This document shows, in pieces, positions 9,936-19,948 of a stretch of DNA of 24,435 nucleotides; position 1 is the stretch's first letter, and each line of letters starts with the position of its first letter. Made by a program: the position numbers and the translations under genes. Source of the stretch: Intoshia linei. Its lineage: Eukaryota > Orthonectida > Rhopaluridae. The DNA lies in assembly GCA_001642005.1 (NCBI GenBank), contig LWCA01000411.1, forward strand, positions 4,309 to 28,743, in the 5' to 3' direction. The notes beneath the pieces were generated by a model. That model was not told the origin of the DNA. It ran no database searches and worked only from the letters and a program-made list of their open reading frames with translations.

Positions 9936-10640
9936 CTAGATATCGTAAACCAAAAAAAATATTTCTTAGATTAATTTTATTTCTATTTTATTTGCAACTG
10001 TTTTTAATCATTGAAAATGTTTAGATATAATTTAAAATTTTTGAATTGATCTTATTTAAACAATATAAAAATTTTAATGGCTCATCAAGTTTCTGGTTAA
10101 TTGTTATTTACACCATTCAATGAAACTTAGTATCTTTTATTTTACCAGTTTAACTATATTCATGTGTATTCATTTTATAGTGCGGTAATTAATGTCAATA
10201 ACTTAATGTTAATCAAATGAGAATTTTTTCATTATTTTAGATCATTATTGATTTTTACAAGGCAGTCGATTTATTAGCCATCAAATAAAATGCGTTAACA
10301 TTAAATAAAGTGACTTAACATCAAATTGTAAATTCTATCATCAAATAAATACAATAGTAGTCAATAGAAATTAATTAGAAAATACTTTTATTTAATTTGA
10401 AGGCAATTTATTACGTCTAGCAACAATACATATATTTGTGCTCAAATTAAATGTTATAGCATCAGTAAAGTTAATTTATTAAATAACATTTAAAGTCAAG
10501 TTAATTTTATTTAACTTCAAATTTATTTTTAACCGTCAAATTCAAATTTTTATAAATCAAATAAATAATTATATGTAATGCAAATGAATATTAGTTTTAA
10601 TATTTTTTAGAATATTAATTAAATGATGAAGAGAAGAAGA
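9936..10640. other. Low-complexity AT-rich stretch, no gene seen
   Basis: The sequence contains loosely repeated motifs such as ATCAAATAAA, TTAACATTAAATAAAGTGAC and TTAACATCAAATT around 10270-10390. No frame, RNA or transposon end could be supported. Confidence 0.4.
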
Positions 10641-10774
10641 GGCCTTGCCGAATAATGGAGATTAAACAAAGCGGTAAGGATTCAAGAATTTAAAGAAACA
10701 AAAAATGGATGAAAAATTTATAATTATACATCGATGCCCACAAATTTTTATCTTTAAAAAAAAGATGATTGTAG

Positions 10775-11093
10775 TTTCCAGAAAAATTTTTCATTTTGAA
10801 GGAAATATTGGAAACAAATGAAAATATATTTGATGGGTATATGGAAAAAATGTTCCAAGAATATGAATTATGTTATAACAATCAGGAATGGAAGCTATCA
10901 ACGTGTACTTGTCGATTTTTTTTAAAAAATTTTAAATGTAAACACTTAATATTGGTAGCAATACATTTCAATTTATTGAAAAATGATCATTTATTGGTTG
11001 AATCAAAATCAATTTTCATCGGAGAGAAAAAAAAGAGGACGTCTCAAAGGAGCCACAAGGGCTTTAATTGTAGATAAAATAAACATTAATTAG
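10775..11093 (+). pseudogene. MULE transposase C-terminal relic with SWIM zinc finger
   Basis: The open frame from 10775 encodes a SWIM-type finger, CTCRFFLKNFKCKHLILVAI (C-x-C-x7-C-x-H), followed by VESKSIFIGEKKK. SWIM fingers sit near the C-terminus of MULE transposases, where they are thought to bind DNA, and a basic tail typically follows. Here that tail (GRLKGATRALIVDK) continues only after a change of frame in the A-run near 11030, ending at the TAG at 11091-11093. No DDE catalytic domain was found upstream. It is best read as a truncated, frameshifted copy; a domesticated short exon is less likely. Confidence 0.7.
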
Positions 11094-11720
11094 TAGTAAA
11101 TTTACTGTTTTCCTCATCTTATTTATATATAATTTAATTTAACACTAATTTAATTAAGATGTTTATTGTAATTATTTGACTGTTCAATCATCTATTTTGA
11201 TTTAAATTTAATTTTATTTTCTTAAAAATATCTTTATTTTGACTTGTCTGAATGTTATCGTCTTTTTAAAATATGATAACTTGATTTACATAAAATTTAA
11301 ATAAAGTTTGATTTTATTTTGAGTCGTAGTTGCTTGAAAAGTATATAATTAGTAATTATACTCAATAATTATTAATTATTAATTAATATTTTAACTTTTC
11401 ACTATCTTTCCATTATATGTTATGCACTGTAATACAAATGAAAAACTTTATTATTTTATACTTAATTAATATACATGTACTAATAATATAATATGTATAT
11501 TAGGGTGTCACATTTTTTCAAAAATTTGAGTTTTTAAGGACGAATGGTATGCATCCTGTGCATTTTGATGAAACATAAAATACTCTGAAATATTATTTTC
11601 CATTAATGCTTATTCGAGTGCACTGCAGTGTGCCATATATTCCGTCAGAATTTGCAAACGTTATCAGAAATAAGTTACATTTATTATAATGAATATGTAA
11701 TACATGTATAAATTTATTAG
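11094..11720. other. Globin 3' flank, no gene seen
   Basis: AT-rich sequence. It holds a small GC-richer patch at 11560-11670 (GAGTGCACTGCAGTGTGCC, partly palindromic, and TTTGCAAACGTTATCAGAAA, of which TTTGCAAACGTTAT recurs near 17298). No coding frame or family could be assigned. Confidence 0.4.
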
Positions 11721-14307
11721 TTATTGTTTAATATTTTTTGGATATTTTTTATTTAAAACTGATATTATGCAGGTAAATAATTGAACATAAGCTTGAGTTG
11801 TTTCTAAATCGAGATGATGCTCTTCCATAATTGCCAAAAAGGGTTTAACAGACAACTAAAATAAATTTAACATACATTGTGTATTCGATAGATGGCAAAC
11901 TGGTCTGTTTGGTAACACTTATTTGTGGACCGGTGAAATTTACTAAAAATAAAAAATAAACTTGACCGCCAATGTTAATAAATTTAAAAGCTAGTCCTCC
12001 ATTCATAAAATCTGCCTCGTATGATATATCGTCATATATAAACTAATTACGTGATACACTGAACCTATGTGAAAATAATATTTTTTAAGGTTTCCATTTA
12101 TGATAATGTTTATGATTTTAAAAACTATTCCAGAATTTATCTTAAGCTATATAAAATGCTACGCAATTTTTGTTTGTGTGTGTGTCTGTGTGTTCAACTT
12201 TATTTAAATAACTATGCGTCTTAGAATTTTTTAAAGATTACATTTCAATTACAGTTTTTTCCGGGACGTATATTAAGATAAATTCCAACCTCTCAATTTC
12301 AAATCTTACGGGTCAAAAACCCCAGTTGTCCCTCTTTTTGAAAATCAAACAAGTTGAAGAATTTAAAAAAATTATATTTTCAGGGCCAAAACCCCAAATT
12401 ACCCTTCCCTTTTTTTAAACAGCCCTAGAATTTAAAAAAATTTACAGGTGGTAGAGTTGTATTGTGTTAACACACATAAAAAATTTCAATCCGAATAAGT
12501 GACGACTTAACGGTCAAAAAACCATTTTAGTATTCAAATATTTTTTTTCTGAAATATTTTATTAAAACAAAAAATGTGATATAATTAAGTGTCCAAAAAT
12601 TAAAAAAAAATGTGCATTGAACGTCTACACATTTCCAATAAAAATGTATGGGTGAAAATCTATATAATTCATTCCTTCGCAATTTTTAAATTTCAAATTT
12701 TCATTTTCAAAACATTTTGTATAAACTTTACTTAAATTTTAACACTACAACGTATTTATAAAATAAAATAAATAAAACAATAACTCATTGTTTGAAAATG
12801 CCAAACAGAAAAATAACATTCACAAAAAAAAAGGCCAAAAGTATGAAGATGAGACGTCTCAACGAGTTTCAATAAGATCATGATATCAGAAATAAATTAG
12901 ATAACAATTTTTTTTTAATTAATCAAAGGGTTACCAACATTAAGTTATTCTATACCCGATTTTTTGAACGAAGCGCCATATAGTGAAGCGCAGCGTGTTA
13001 TCAACTTCACCGTATGCGAAATTTTTTTTGAGAGGCTCTCTTTTACTGTGGGGGTCTCTTTATCATAAAATAATAACAGTTTACACACAATTTTTATTGC
13101 AAATTTCAAACTGAATACTTTAAATTTTTCAAAAAATTTCAAAATGACTTCATGATGAATACTTTAGAAAAAAAAAACAAAATATGGGTGTCTCTAAGTA
13201 TTGGAATAAAATTAACTGCTAACACGAAGAGTTTTTCACCATAAAGAAAAAAATTATAGAATATTAATAAAATATGTCTGATCTGCTGATTTTTATTGAA
13301 ATAATTAAATTACCCTGTGAAATATCACTTAAACTTGAGCCCTAAGTTGAATTTGAAAACTCGAATTCTCAGGGGAAAAATAACGCAGTATGCAACCCTG
13401 ACTAATCATCATAATGTATTCATTCTAATATACATTTAGGAAAATTTTCAGTAGAATTATATGAAGTTATGATCTACGGTAATACATTTTTGTAGCCTTA
13501 CTTTAATGGGTTCGTAAAAGTGATTTGAACCATAATAGATTTAATTTTTAATGCTAAAATTAGATATATCCGCCCTCGGCATAGCTAGGTGCTGTTATAA
13601 AAGCCAAGCTAGTGTATTCTAAAATTTTAGGAAATGTTTCATTTTAATAAACAAATGGTAATTTGGAGTTTTGACTATATTTGGTATGCGTTTCTGAGGC
13701 TGAGATTAACGGCAAAGCTAATGATTTTAATCAATTTATATTTTAACGTCCCAGAATGTATGTTTTATTACATTTTAGGAGTGATTTTTTGTTAAACAAA
13801 AGGAAAAATTGAGTTTTGACCATGAAGGACTCAAATTCTGAAACTGAAAAATAGATAAAAACACCTTCTGGGAAAAACTGTATTAGAAATTGGGTTTGTT
13901 TAAATTTAACGATTGTCAATGTTTTCAATAAATGGTTACACATATATTCATAAGTAAAGGATAGAAATAACCTGAAACATGGATGGATGAAATCCATCAA
14001 TATTCGTATGAATCCGAATTAAATAATCAATGCACTTGAATATGGAATCATTGTCATTATTATTTATACACATAATAATATGAGCAATAGAACTCCAGAC
14101 AGCTTTACCCATAGCTTTTGCATGTTTACATTTTTCCAATTGATCGATTCGTGGTCCCTCCAATTTTTTAAACAATTTAAATATATTTGGATAAATTCTA
14201 AACAAATGATTGTAAAATCGAATTGAAGTTTCTTTATTGTGCATTGAATCCCATGAATTTTTGATTAAATTCAGTTTTCTCATATTCAAAAATTTGAAAT
14301 GCTCCAT
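11721..14307 (-). CDS. Globin, complete, two exons
   Basis: Haem-binding respiratory or oxygen-sensing protein, probably intracellular since no signal peptide is seen. Exon 1 is 14307-13972 (112 codons) and exon 2 is 11855-11721 (44 codons plus TAA), joined in phase 0 by GT-AG for a 156-residue product, a normal globin length. Visible landmarks are the A-helix Trp19 in LIKNSWDS, the C-helix IYPNIF with Pro40, CD1 Phe46, a distal His62 candidate (CKHAKAMGKAV), and proximal His100 in IRIHTNIDGFHPSMFQ. The G-H helices follow in exon 2 (FLAIMEEHHLDLETTQAYVQ). The intron after FHPSMFQ sits at the conserved globin G7.0 position in phase 0; the B12.2 intron is absent. A second possible start is Met9. 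The loop between His62 and His100 is Asn/Asp-rich and longer than usual. The paralogue type cannot be assigned. Confidence 0.9.
12090..12790 (+). repeat. Dispersed repeat, copy 4, in the globin intron
   Basis: Two parts are recognisable. 12090-12365 resembles the reverse complement of 16915-17165 and of 5170-5400, with shared landmarks ACTTTATTTAAATAACTA, ACATTTCAATTACAGTTTT, CTTACGGGTCAAAAAC and AAGTTGAAGAATTTAAAAAA. 12370-12790 follows the plus-strand copies at 5700-6020 and 8820-9250. A (TG)n-like tract lies at 12173-12193. Together these account for much of the intron's enlargement. Confidence 0.7.
13415..13905. repeat. Fragments of the mariner-like family in the globin intron
   Basis: CCGCCCTCGGCATAGCTAGG near 13569-13588, followed by TGCTGT, is a degraded copy of the sub-terminal region seen reversed near 4840-4860 and 14960-14990 (ACAGCACCTAGCTGTGGC, AGGGCCTAGCTCTGCAGAGG). 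13745-13905 resembles the central block, with CTGGGAAAAACTGTATTAGA and CATGAAGGACTCAAATTCTG. The 85-codon frame on the minus strand here is a by-product of this repeat, not a globin exon. Confidence 0.5.
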
Positions 14308-14934
14308 TATTTCTTTATTTTGTAAAATGAAGTAATTTGTACATCAATCATATGCCATTAATAATACATATATGCATAATTAATAGCTTATATATGTTAC
14401 ATTTATTTTACATTTGTATTTATTTAATCCACTCGTATTATGACTTACAGCTTCTAACAATAATAAACATCTCTTTTAATTATATGCATAATTTATGGCT
14501 ATAATTTAGGTGTAGTTAAGTATAATACATACTAATTAAAAATAATTGAACAATTATTATAAATTCATACAATGTACATTAATGTTAATTGTTTGTAAAT
14601 ATAATAAAAACTCATTTTGATTAACAAAAATGTATTAATCAGGTGTTAAGAACATTTAAATATTTTACAAATCATTTTTAAATAAAAATAATAGAAGATC
14701 GATAACAAAATTTCTGGGTTAGATCTTACCTCTATAAAACAGCAGCTAGCTCTGCAAAGCGTTATTTTAACAAATTTTTACAACTACACATCAATTTAGA
14801 AAAGAAGTATCTTTTTGTTAAATTTTCAATACTATAGGGTTACCATAGTTCTAGTTAGCTAATCTATTTCTTTGGTCCATAAATGAATTGATTAAATGAC
14901 TGAAATAGATCACTAATAAAACACTATTAGACTA
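14308..14934. other. Globin upstream region, no gene seen
   Basis: AT-rich 5' flank of the globin gene. At 14735-14800 a fragment (CAGCAGCTAGCTCTGCAAAG and the following T-rich sequence) resembles the sub-terminal part of the neighbouring inverted-repeat element. Nothing else could be assigned. Confidence 0.4.
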
Positions 14935-15362
14935 CTAGGTTGACTGTTATGTACTACGTACAAACAGGGCCTAGCTCTGCAGAGGGCACATTATATATTT
15001 ATTATACTTAAAAAATAAATTCACGTTGAAAATCTAATTTAAAAATTTTACTATTTACTATTATCAATCATTTAAAGGAGTGGTTACCAAATCTGCTTCA
15101 GGCGGAAGCGTCATATCGCATTATTTTTTAATTTAAAGTGAATTATTTTATTTTATTTTTTTTTAACATTTGCGTAAAGCATTTTAAAAACAATTGTTAT
15201 ACCATTTTTTTAATTTTTTAGACAGAATGTATGTATAATATTAAAAATAAAGTAAAAACAGTCCAATCCTAAAAATTGTCATAAATAGTATAAATTTCAG
15301 AAAAAACAAAATTATAAAAGCCTATTTTGTCATTTTTAATGTGATGATATATATTCAGTACC
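14935..15362 (+). repeat. Left arm of long inverted repeat (mariner-like terminus)
   Basis: It begins with CTAGGTTGACTGTTATGTAC, nearly identical to the left end of the 4810-6222 element, and continues for about 400 bp. Bases 15008-15350 match the reverse complement of 17668-18007 closely, with shared strings TAAATTCACGTTGAAAATCT, ACATTTGCGTAAAGCATTTT and TATAATATTAAAAATAAAGT. It is the 5' boundary of a putative 3.1-kb element. Confidence 0.75.
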
Positions 15363-15661
15363 AATTTAATAAATACTTAAAAATATTAATCATGTATCAA
15401 TAACACAGTAAAACGCTCAAAAAAATAAATCAAATTTATATAATTATGATCTTATAATGATAATATAATGACTGATAAAATATTAATAGATAATAAGATA
15501 ATCTAGTTTCCGAGATATAGGCCAAATAAAATTAACCAATCAAAATTGCGTTGCTATTTGGATATGATATGAAATAAGTTTAAATTGAATAATATGAATT
15601 GCAACTGTCAATCAAAAAATTCAAATAATTTTGTTTACTTTGCGGATTTTTTTTATTTAAG

Positions 15662-16109
15662 ACAAAGAAAAAATATTTAATTAAAGATACAAACAAATGT
15701 GGGGAATTTTATAGAAAATTTTATGGTCGAATATCACATGGAAAATTGATTCCTAAATATATTTGCAATTTTTGTTATGGGAATTTGATGAAAAGTAAAA
15801 AATATTTCAATACTATTAGAATATGGACTGTACCAATTTGTAAAGGTGATTGTTATTATTGCTACGCATATGAAAATATTAATTTAAAAAAGGTGAACAA
15901 CTGGAAGATTTACCCTACATTGCCATCATCAACAATCCCATATATCAATGAATGTAAAGAAGTGTTGACTACTTCATCATCTTATATCGATACAAGTCAT
16001 TCTTCTGATTTGTTAAATGATCCTAGCTTTACTAAAGAAACACATCATCCAAATATGGAGGATTTGTCAAATTTACCAAATTGTCACTTTGGTCAATATG
16101 TCAAAAAAT
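15662..16109 (+). CDS. Cys-rich exon of unknown family
   Basis: An exon-like open stretch runs from an acceptor (TTTATTTAAG, ending at 15661) to a donor (GTGAGT at 16110) and is open throughout for 149 codons. The N-terminal half has spaced cysteines that could bind zinc: DTNKCGEF, then YICNFCYGNL, then a C-x3-C-x2-C cluster in VPICKGDCYYCYAYEN. The second half is Ser/Thr/Pro-rich and ends NCHFGQYVKKC. An in-frame ATG occurs at 15746, but the frame and the first Cys lie upstream, so splicing from an earlier exon is more likely. A weak downstream candidate exon starts at about 16207 (after AAATTCTAG) and reaches a stop within about ten codons. The exon lies between the inverted-repeat arms, so it may be element cargo or a transposon protein fragment. 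I do not recognise the family. Confidence 0.5.
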
Positions 16110-16239
16110 GTGAGTGAAAAAGTTGTTTTGAAGATCAAATCGAGGGGTATTACCGATTAATCAATGAATTCGATGACCCTTGACAATATTTGATTTGTAA
16201 ATTCTAGATTATTGTCAAAAATCTAATAAATTTTAATTT

Positions 16240-16910
16240 TATATTATTTTTAATGTTGTATAAAAAAATTCTTCATCTAACCTTAGCATTGCTAAAGGTA
16301 GAATAAAAAGTAGACTCTTGGATGTATATATCACTCATATTAATTTTTATAAAGAAATAAGAGAAACGCCACAGGCTAAATTCTAAAATATTTTAAATTT
16401 TGTAAATTTTTTTCTCGCTATAGTAGATACATACGTATATTGCCACAAGCCAAATTTTTAGTCGAATGGATAACTTTGTTATAGGTCAAATAGTGGGTTT
16501 TAGATCAAAATAAATATAACTTTCTTGTAATTATGGTATTTTATTCCTATTATATCTTGAAACGTCGATCTGACTTGATAAAGTGACCCACATCATTCAA
16601 ATCACAAGAATACCAGCTACAAAATGACAGGTTAGAAAAATCTGTTTTGAAATTTTTCCAAAAATGTTGTACTGTGTAATTAATCGAATCTTCACTTTAT
16701 AAACATATTTCAGTCGAATTTTACCAATATTGCAAAAGATTGTAATAAATATAAAAATGATACTAACAAAGTTGTATGACTTATAGTTTCGTTGTTGTAG
16801 TTTTTATTTAAATTTTATCAAAAATATTTTAAAAATGAGAATTTAAATTAAAATATTTCGTAACAATGAAAAAAATTCCGAAGATTATATATAGATTATT
16901 CCGAATTATC
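16240..16910. other. No gene seen
   Basis: AT-rich sequence with no supported frame, RNA or transposon end. It lies inside the interval between the inverted-repeat arms. Confidence 0.4.
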
Positions 16911-17165
16911 CGAATTTATGATAATGTTTATGATTTTATAATCCATATGAGCGAATATATTTTTTTAAATTCTCCAACTCGTTTTATGTTAAAAAAAAGA
17001 GGACATGTTAGTTTTTGATCCGTAAGATGTCATTTTGGAAGGTAGAAATTTATTTTGCGAACACTCCCGGTTAAAACTGTAATTGAAATGTGGACTTTAT
17101 AAAATTCTAAGATGGGTAGTTATTTAAATAAAGTCGAACAAACATACACACACACAAACTAAAAT
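16910..17165 (+). repeat. Central block of the mariner-like family
   Basis: It matches 5170-5400 on the same strand (ATCCGTAAGATGT as against ACCCGTAAGATGT, and CTGTAATTGAAATGTGGACT followed by TTATAAAATTCTAA) and 12110-12365 on the opposite strand. It ends in ACATACACACACACAAACT. Its presence at the same relative place as in the 4810-6222 element supports one family. Confidence 0.7.
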
Positions 17166-17432
17166 AAGTTTACATATTATATAAGTAAGGATTATTTTCA
17201 AAAACAAAAAAATTAAATGTACCAACGACAAGTGGCAAAGACACTGAAAAATCAGATTAAGCATAATGTGTGTATGTCAAAAACATTTTAATCAAGATTT
17301 GCAAACGTTATTTGAAAGATGATGACATTTTAATTAATATTTAATAAATAATTTGAGTAAACAGGATTAATTATATTATTTCAACTTACTGCTTGCCTTA
17401 GCTGCTTGGTTCGTTTTGTAATTCTGGTGCAT

Positions 17433-17516
17433 CTAAATTTGTTCATGAGCAAGAACTAAACCTACTGTACCGAGAATACTCTTTGGAGGAATAATGTGGT
17501 AGAAGTTCTTGTAAAA
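17433..17516 (-). pseudogene. Possible M13 (neprilysin-like) peptidase scrap
   Basis: A short minus-strand frame reads FYHIIPPKSILGTVGLVLAH followed by EQI and a stop. M13 zinc peptidases have a P-K-S-x-x-x-G-x-x-G-x-V-x-A-H-E-x-x-H stretch in which the H-E-x-x-H binds catalytic zinc. Here the HE pair is present but the second His position is a TAG stop. Only about 27 codons are recognisable and no other M13 segment was found nearby. The assignment rests on a short motif and could be coincidence. Confidence 0.3.
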
Positions 17517-17667
17517 TTAAATAAAATGCAATATTTTTGAGTATCAGATCTATTTTGTGTGTCAAATTTAAACGGCCAAGTGTACACCATGCAGGGTCGT
17601 AGAGAGGCTAGGGTTACATGGCTTTAATCATAGTTTTCAAAAAAAATTTGGACACCTACTTTTGTAC

Positions 17668-18007
17668 CATCACATTGAAAATGACAAAATAGGTTTTTAT
17701 AATTTTATTTTTTCTGGAATTTATGCTATTTTGACAAAATTTTTTGATTGGACTATGATTACTTTATTTTTAATATTATACACACATTCTGTCTAATAGA
17801 TTAAACCATGGGATAACAATTGTTTTTAAAATGCTTTACGCAAATGTTATCAAAAAAAAATTAACATGGAATAATTCACTTTAAAGCAAAAAGTAATGTG
17901 ATATGATGGTTGGATTTGCACAAATTTAGAAACCACTTTTTTAAAGGATTGATAATAGTTAATAGTAAGATTTTTAAATTAGATTTTCAACGTGAATTTA
18001 TTTTTTT
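17668..18007 (-). repeat. Right arm of long inverted repeat
   Basis: This is the reverse complement of 15008-15350 along its length, with scattered substitutions. The arm stops near 18007, about 70 bp short of where the CTAGGTTGAC terminus would be expected, so the outer end has been lost. The loop between the arms is about 2.3 kb and contains the Cys-rich exon and the central block. Confidence 0.7.
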
Positions 18008-18019
18008 GTGAATTTTAAC

Positions 18020-18599
18020 GGAATCTTGAATTATTTATTTTTTCTTAACTAATTTATATGAACCAAAAATTTGTGTATATAAAAATTTTATCTCTAGATC
18101 GCTAGAATCTATTTTTAATCAATATCGTGCCTATAAACTAATTTTTTACTAATTAGGAGATAATCTATAACGTTTTTTATCCAATTTTTAAAAGATATTA
18201 AATTAGACGGCGTTAATTAGAAATACATATAATTACTATCATTGCGGGAATATCATTTTTAATTTTATTTTATATCTGTAAATAATTTAAAATTTTTCAA
18301 GGATCCCAAAAAAACTGTAATGGATCCAGGAGTCCATATGGACCCGTTGATAATGTTTTGTGTATATTACATAGTCATGTATTATTCAAAAACGTAAACG
18401 TAAATTAATTAGTTTTACTTTTGATTGTTTTTTGTATTATAAAAAAAAGTTTAAAATTAAAACATCCACATGGACCAGTTGTTAAAAGTGGTCCGCTTAA
18501 TGTGTCACTTTTAGTGACTTGCTACTGTATGTAAAAAACATGAAAATATATAATATTTAAAAATGTTAAATTAATAAACAGAATTTGATATCAATTAAA
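18020..18599. other. No gene seen; short direct repeat of TCCAYATGGACC
   Basis: GTCCATATGGACCCGTTG near 18332 and ATCCACATGGACCAGTTG near 18464 are diverged direct repeats 132 bp apart. GTCACTTTTAGTGAC near 18504 is a small palindrome. Some of this may be the outer part of the retroelement LTR, or flank. No frame could be supported. Confidence 0.35.
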
Positions 18600-18899
18600 C
18601 TTTATTTTCCAAACTATTGTAATAGTGAAGTTACAAAAATAGTTCCAACTAAACTGTAACGTCACTTTAATCACGTCACGTCACTTAGTTGAGCACGTGT
18701 ATTTTATCTATAAATTATAATGTCAGATTCGGACATTAGATCTACAAGATTCCTTCAGATTTAATAACCTATCTTTCATTCATTACCATTGTAATGATTT
18801 GATGTCAAAACGTATTAAGGTTTTAAGATTTAATAATAAAACAATTTTAAGTATATCGATAATAAATATATCTATAACAATGAAGAGTACTTCATTACA
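18600..18899 (-). mobile_element. Probable 3' LTR of the Ty3/gypsy element
   Basis: Immediately after the integrase region the minus strand reads a purine-rich AAGGCGGAGG and then TGTAATGAAGTACTCTTCAT, the expected layout of a polypurine tract followed by an LTR starting with TG. The LTR start is therefore placed at 18899. The far end is not fixed because no second LTR exists in the window; an AATAAA on the minus strand near 18600 would suit a poly(A) signal inside it. An imperfect stem (18625-18634 with 18656-18665) lies within. Confidence 0.5.
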
Positions 18900-19880
18900 C
18901 CTCCGCCTTGAAATTAATGAATAGTTTTTGAATCTTTCAGGAAATTTTTTGGTCCGTTTATATTTTGTATAAAGTTTATCTTGTTTATTTGTTCGAGAAA
19001 TAATGGCACTATAATTTTTATGATGAAATAAAAAACCTTTCTGTTTCAATTTATCATAATTTCGCTTCATACGCACCACCTGTTTATGACGTGTGGTTTT
19101 AATACATTTTAACAATTCAATTCGGTTTTTACAAGAACTATCGTACATATTTGAACCGAAAACAACATCTGATGGCGTTACTCCATTTTTAATATATACT
19201 GTAGAACACAAACTCATCAAAACATAAATTAAAATATCATCCCAATTGTTATCCTTCGTTAGTATTCTTAATCGTTCCCGAATCGTACGATTGAAACGCT
19301 TCACAGTGCCATTTTCATTATGCTTATAAGGCCGTGAATGTATTTTTTGAATGTTAAACATATTACATAGTTGTTGAATTATTTGTGCTTCAAATTGCCG
19401 TCCACAATTAAAATGCAGACTCGATGGTGGACCATATCGAGATACAATATTTTTCAATATAGACGTGAATACATTTTCAGCTGTAATCATATCGAGTGAT
19501 TCGGCCTCACACCAACCCGAAAAATGGTCACACATAACCAATATATATTTTTTTCCATTTATGGTTTCATTAAATGGACCAAGAGTATCGATTTGCCATA
19601 ATTCATTAAATCGATTCATAATAACTGGTTTTAAAGAAGAATGTCTACTATGATTACGGTATTTAGAAGTACTGCATATATCACATTTTGTTACAAACTC
19701 CTTAATATCACGATACATTGATGGGCAATAATATTTTTGTCGTATATTATACCATGTCTTAAATATACCCGGATGCGCAAATGCCAAAGCCAAATGCCAA
19801 ATGCATTTGTGGTAATAAGATAAAATAGTTTGAATTGAATTATCAGGGATTAATATAAATTTTTTTGATTCATGATTATA
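18783..19880 (-). pseudogene. Ty3/gypsy integrase, inactivated
   Basis: Integrase region of a Ty3/gypsy retroelement polyprotein. The zinc-binding N-domain is visible (His residues around FAHPGIFKTW, then CDIC). The core has the first catalytic Asp in LWQIDTLGPFN. The second acidic position falls in LHFNCGRQFE, where Asn replaces Asp, and the final catalytic Glu falls in ENGTVKRFNRT, where Lys replaces Glu. The frame is open upstream of the first Met to about 19880, where it is out of register with the preceding RNase H frame. The last 39 codons or so read into the LTR. With two of three catalytic residues lost plus a frameshift, this copy cannot be active. Confidence 0.9.
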
Positions 19881-19948
19881 ATATACAATATTTTATCAAC
19901 TGATAATTTAGATTGAATTGCAAAAAACTGATTATCATTAGTAATGTT

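Noticed and set aside
12945-13142. 65-codon minus-strand frame, tested as a globin exon
   Set aside because: It lacks globin G/H-helix character. A clear phase-matched C-terminal exon was found at 11721-11855 instead.
13743-14000. 85-codon minus-strand frame, tested as a globin continuation
   Set aside because: It reads through the intron donor in a different frame and matches the central block of the dispersed transposon.
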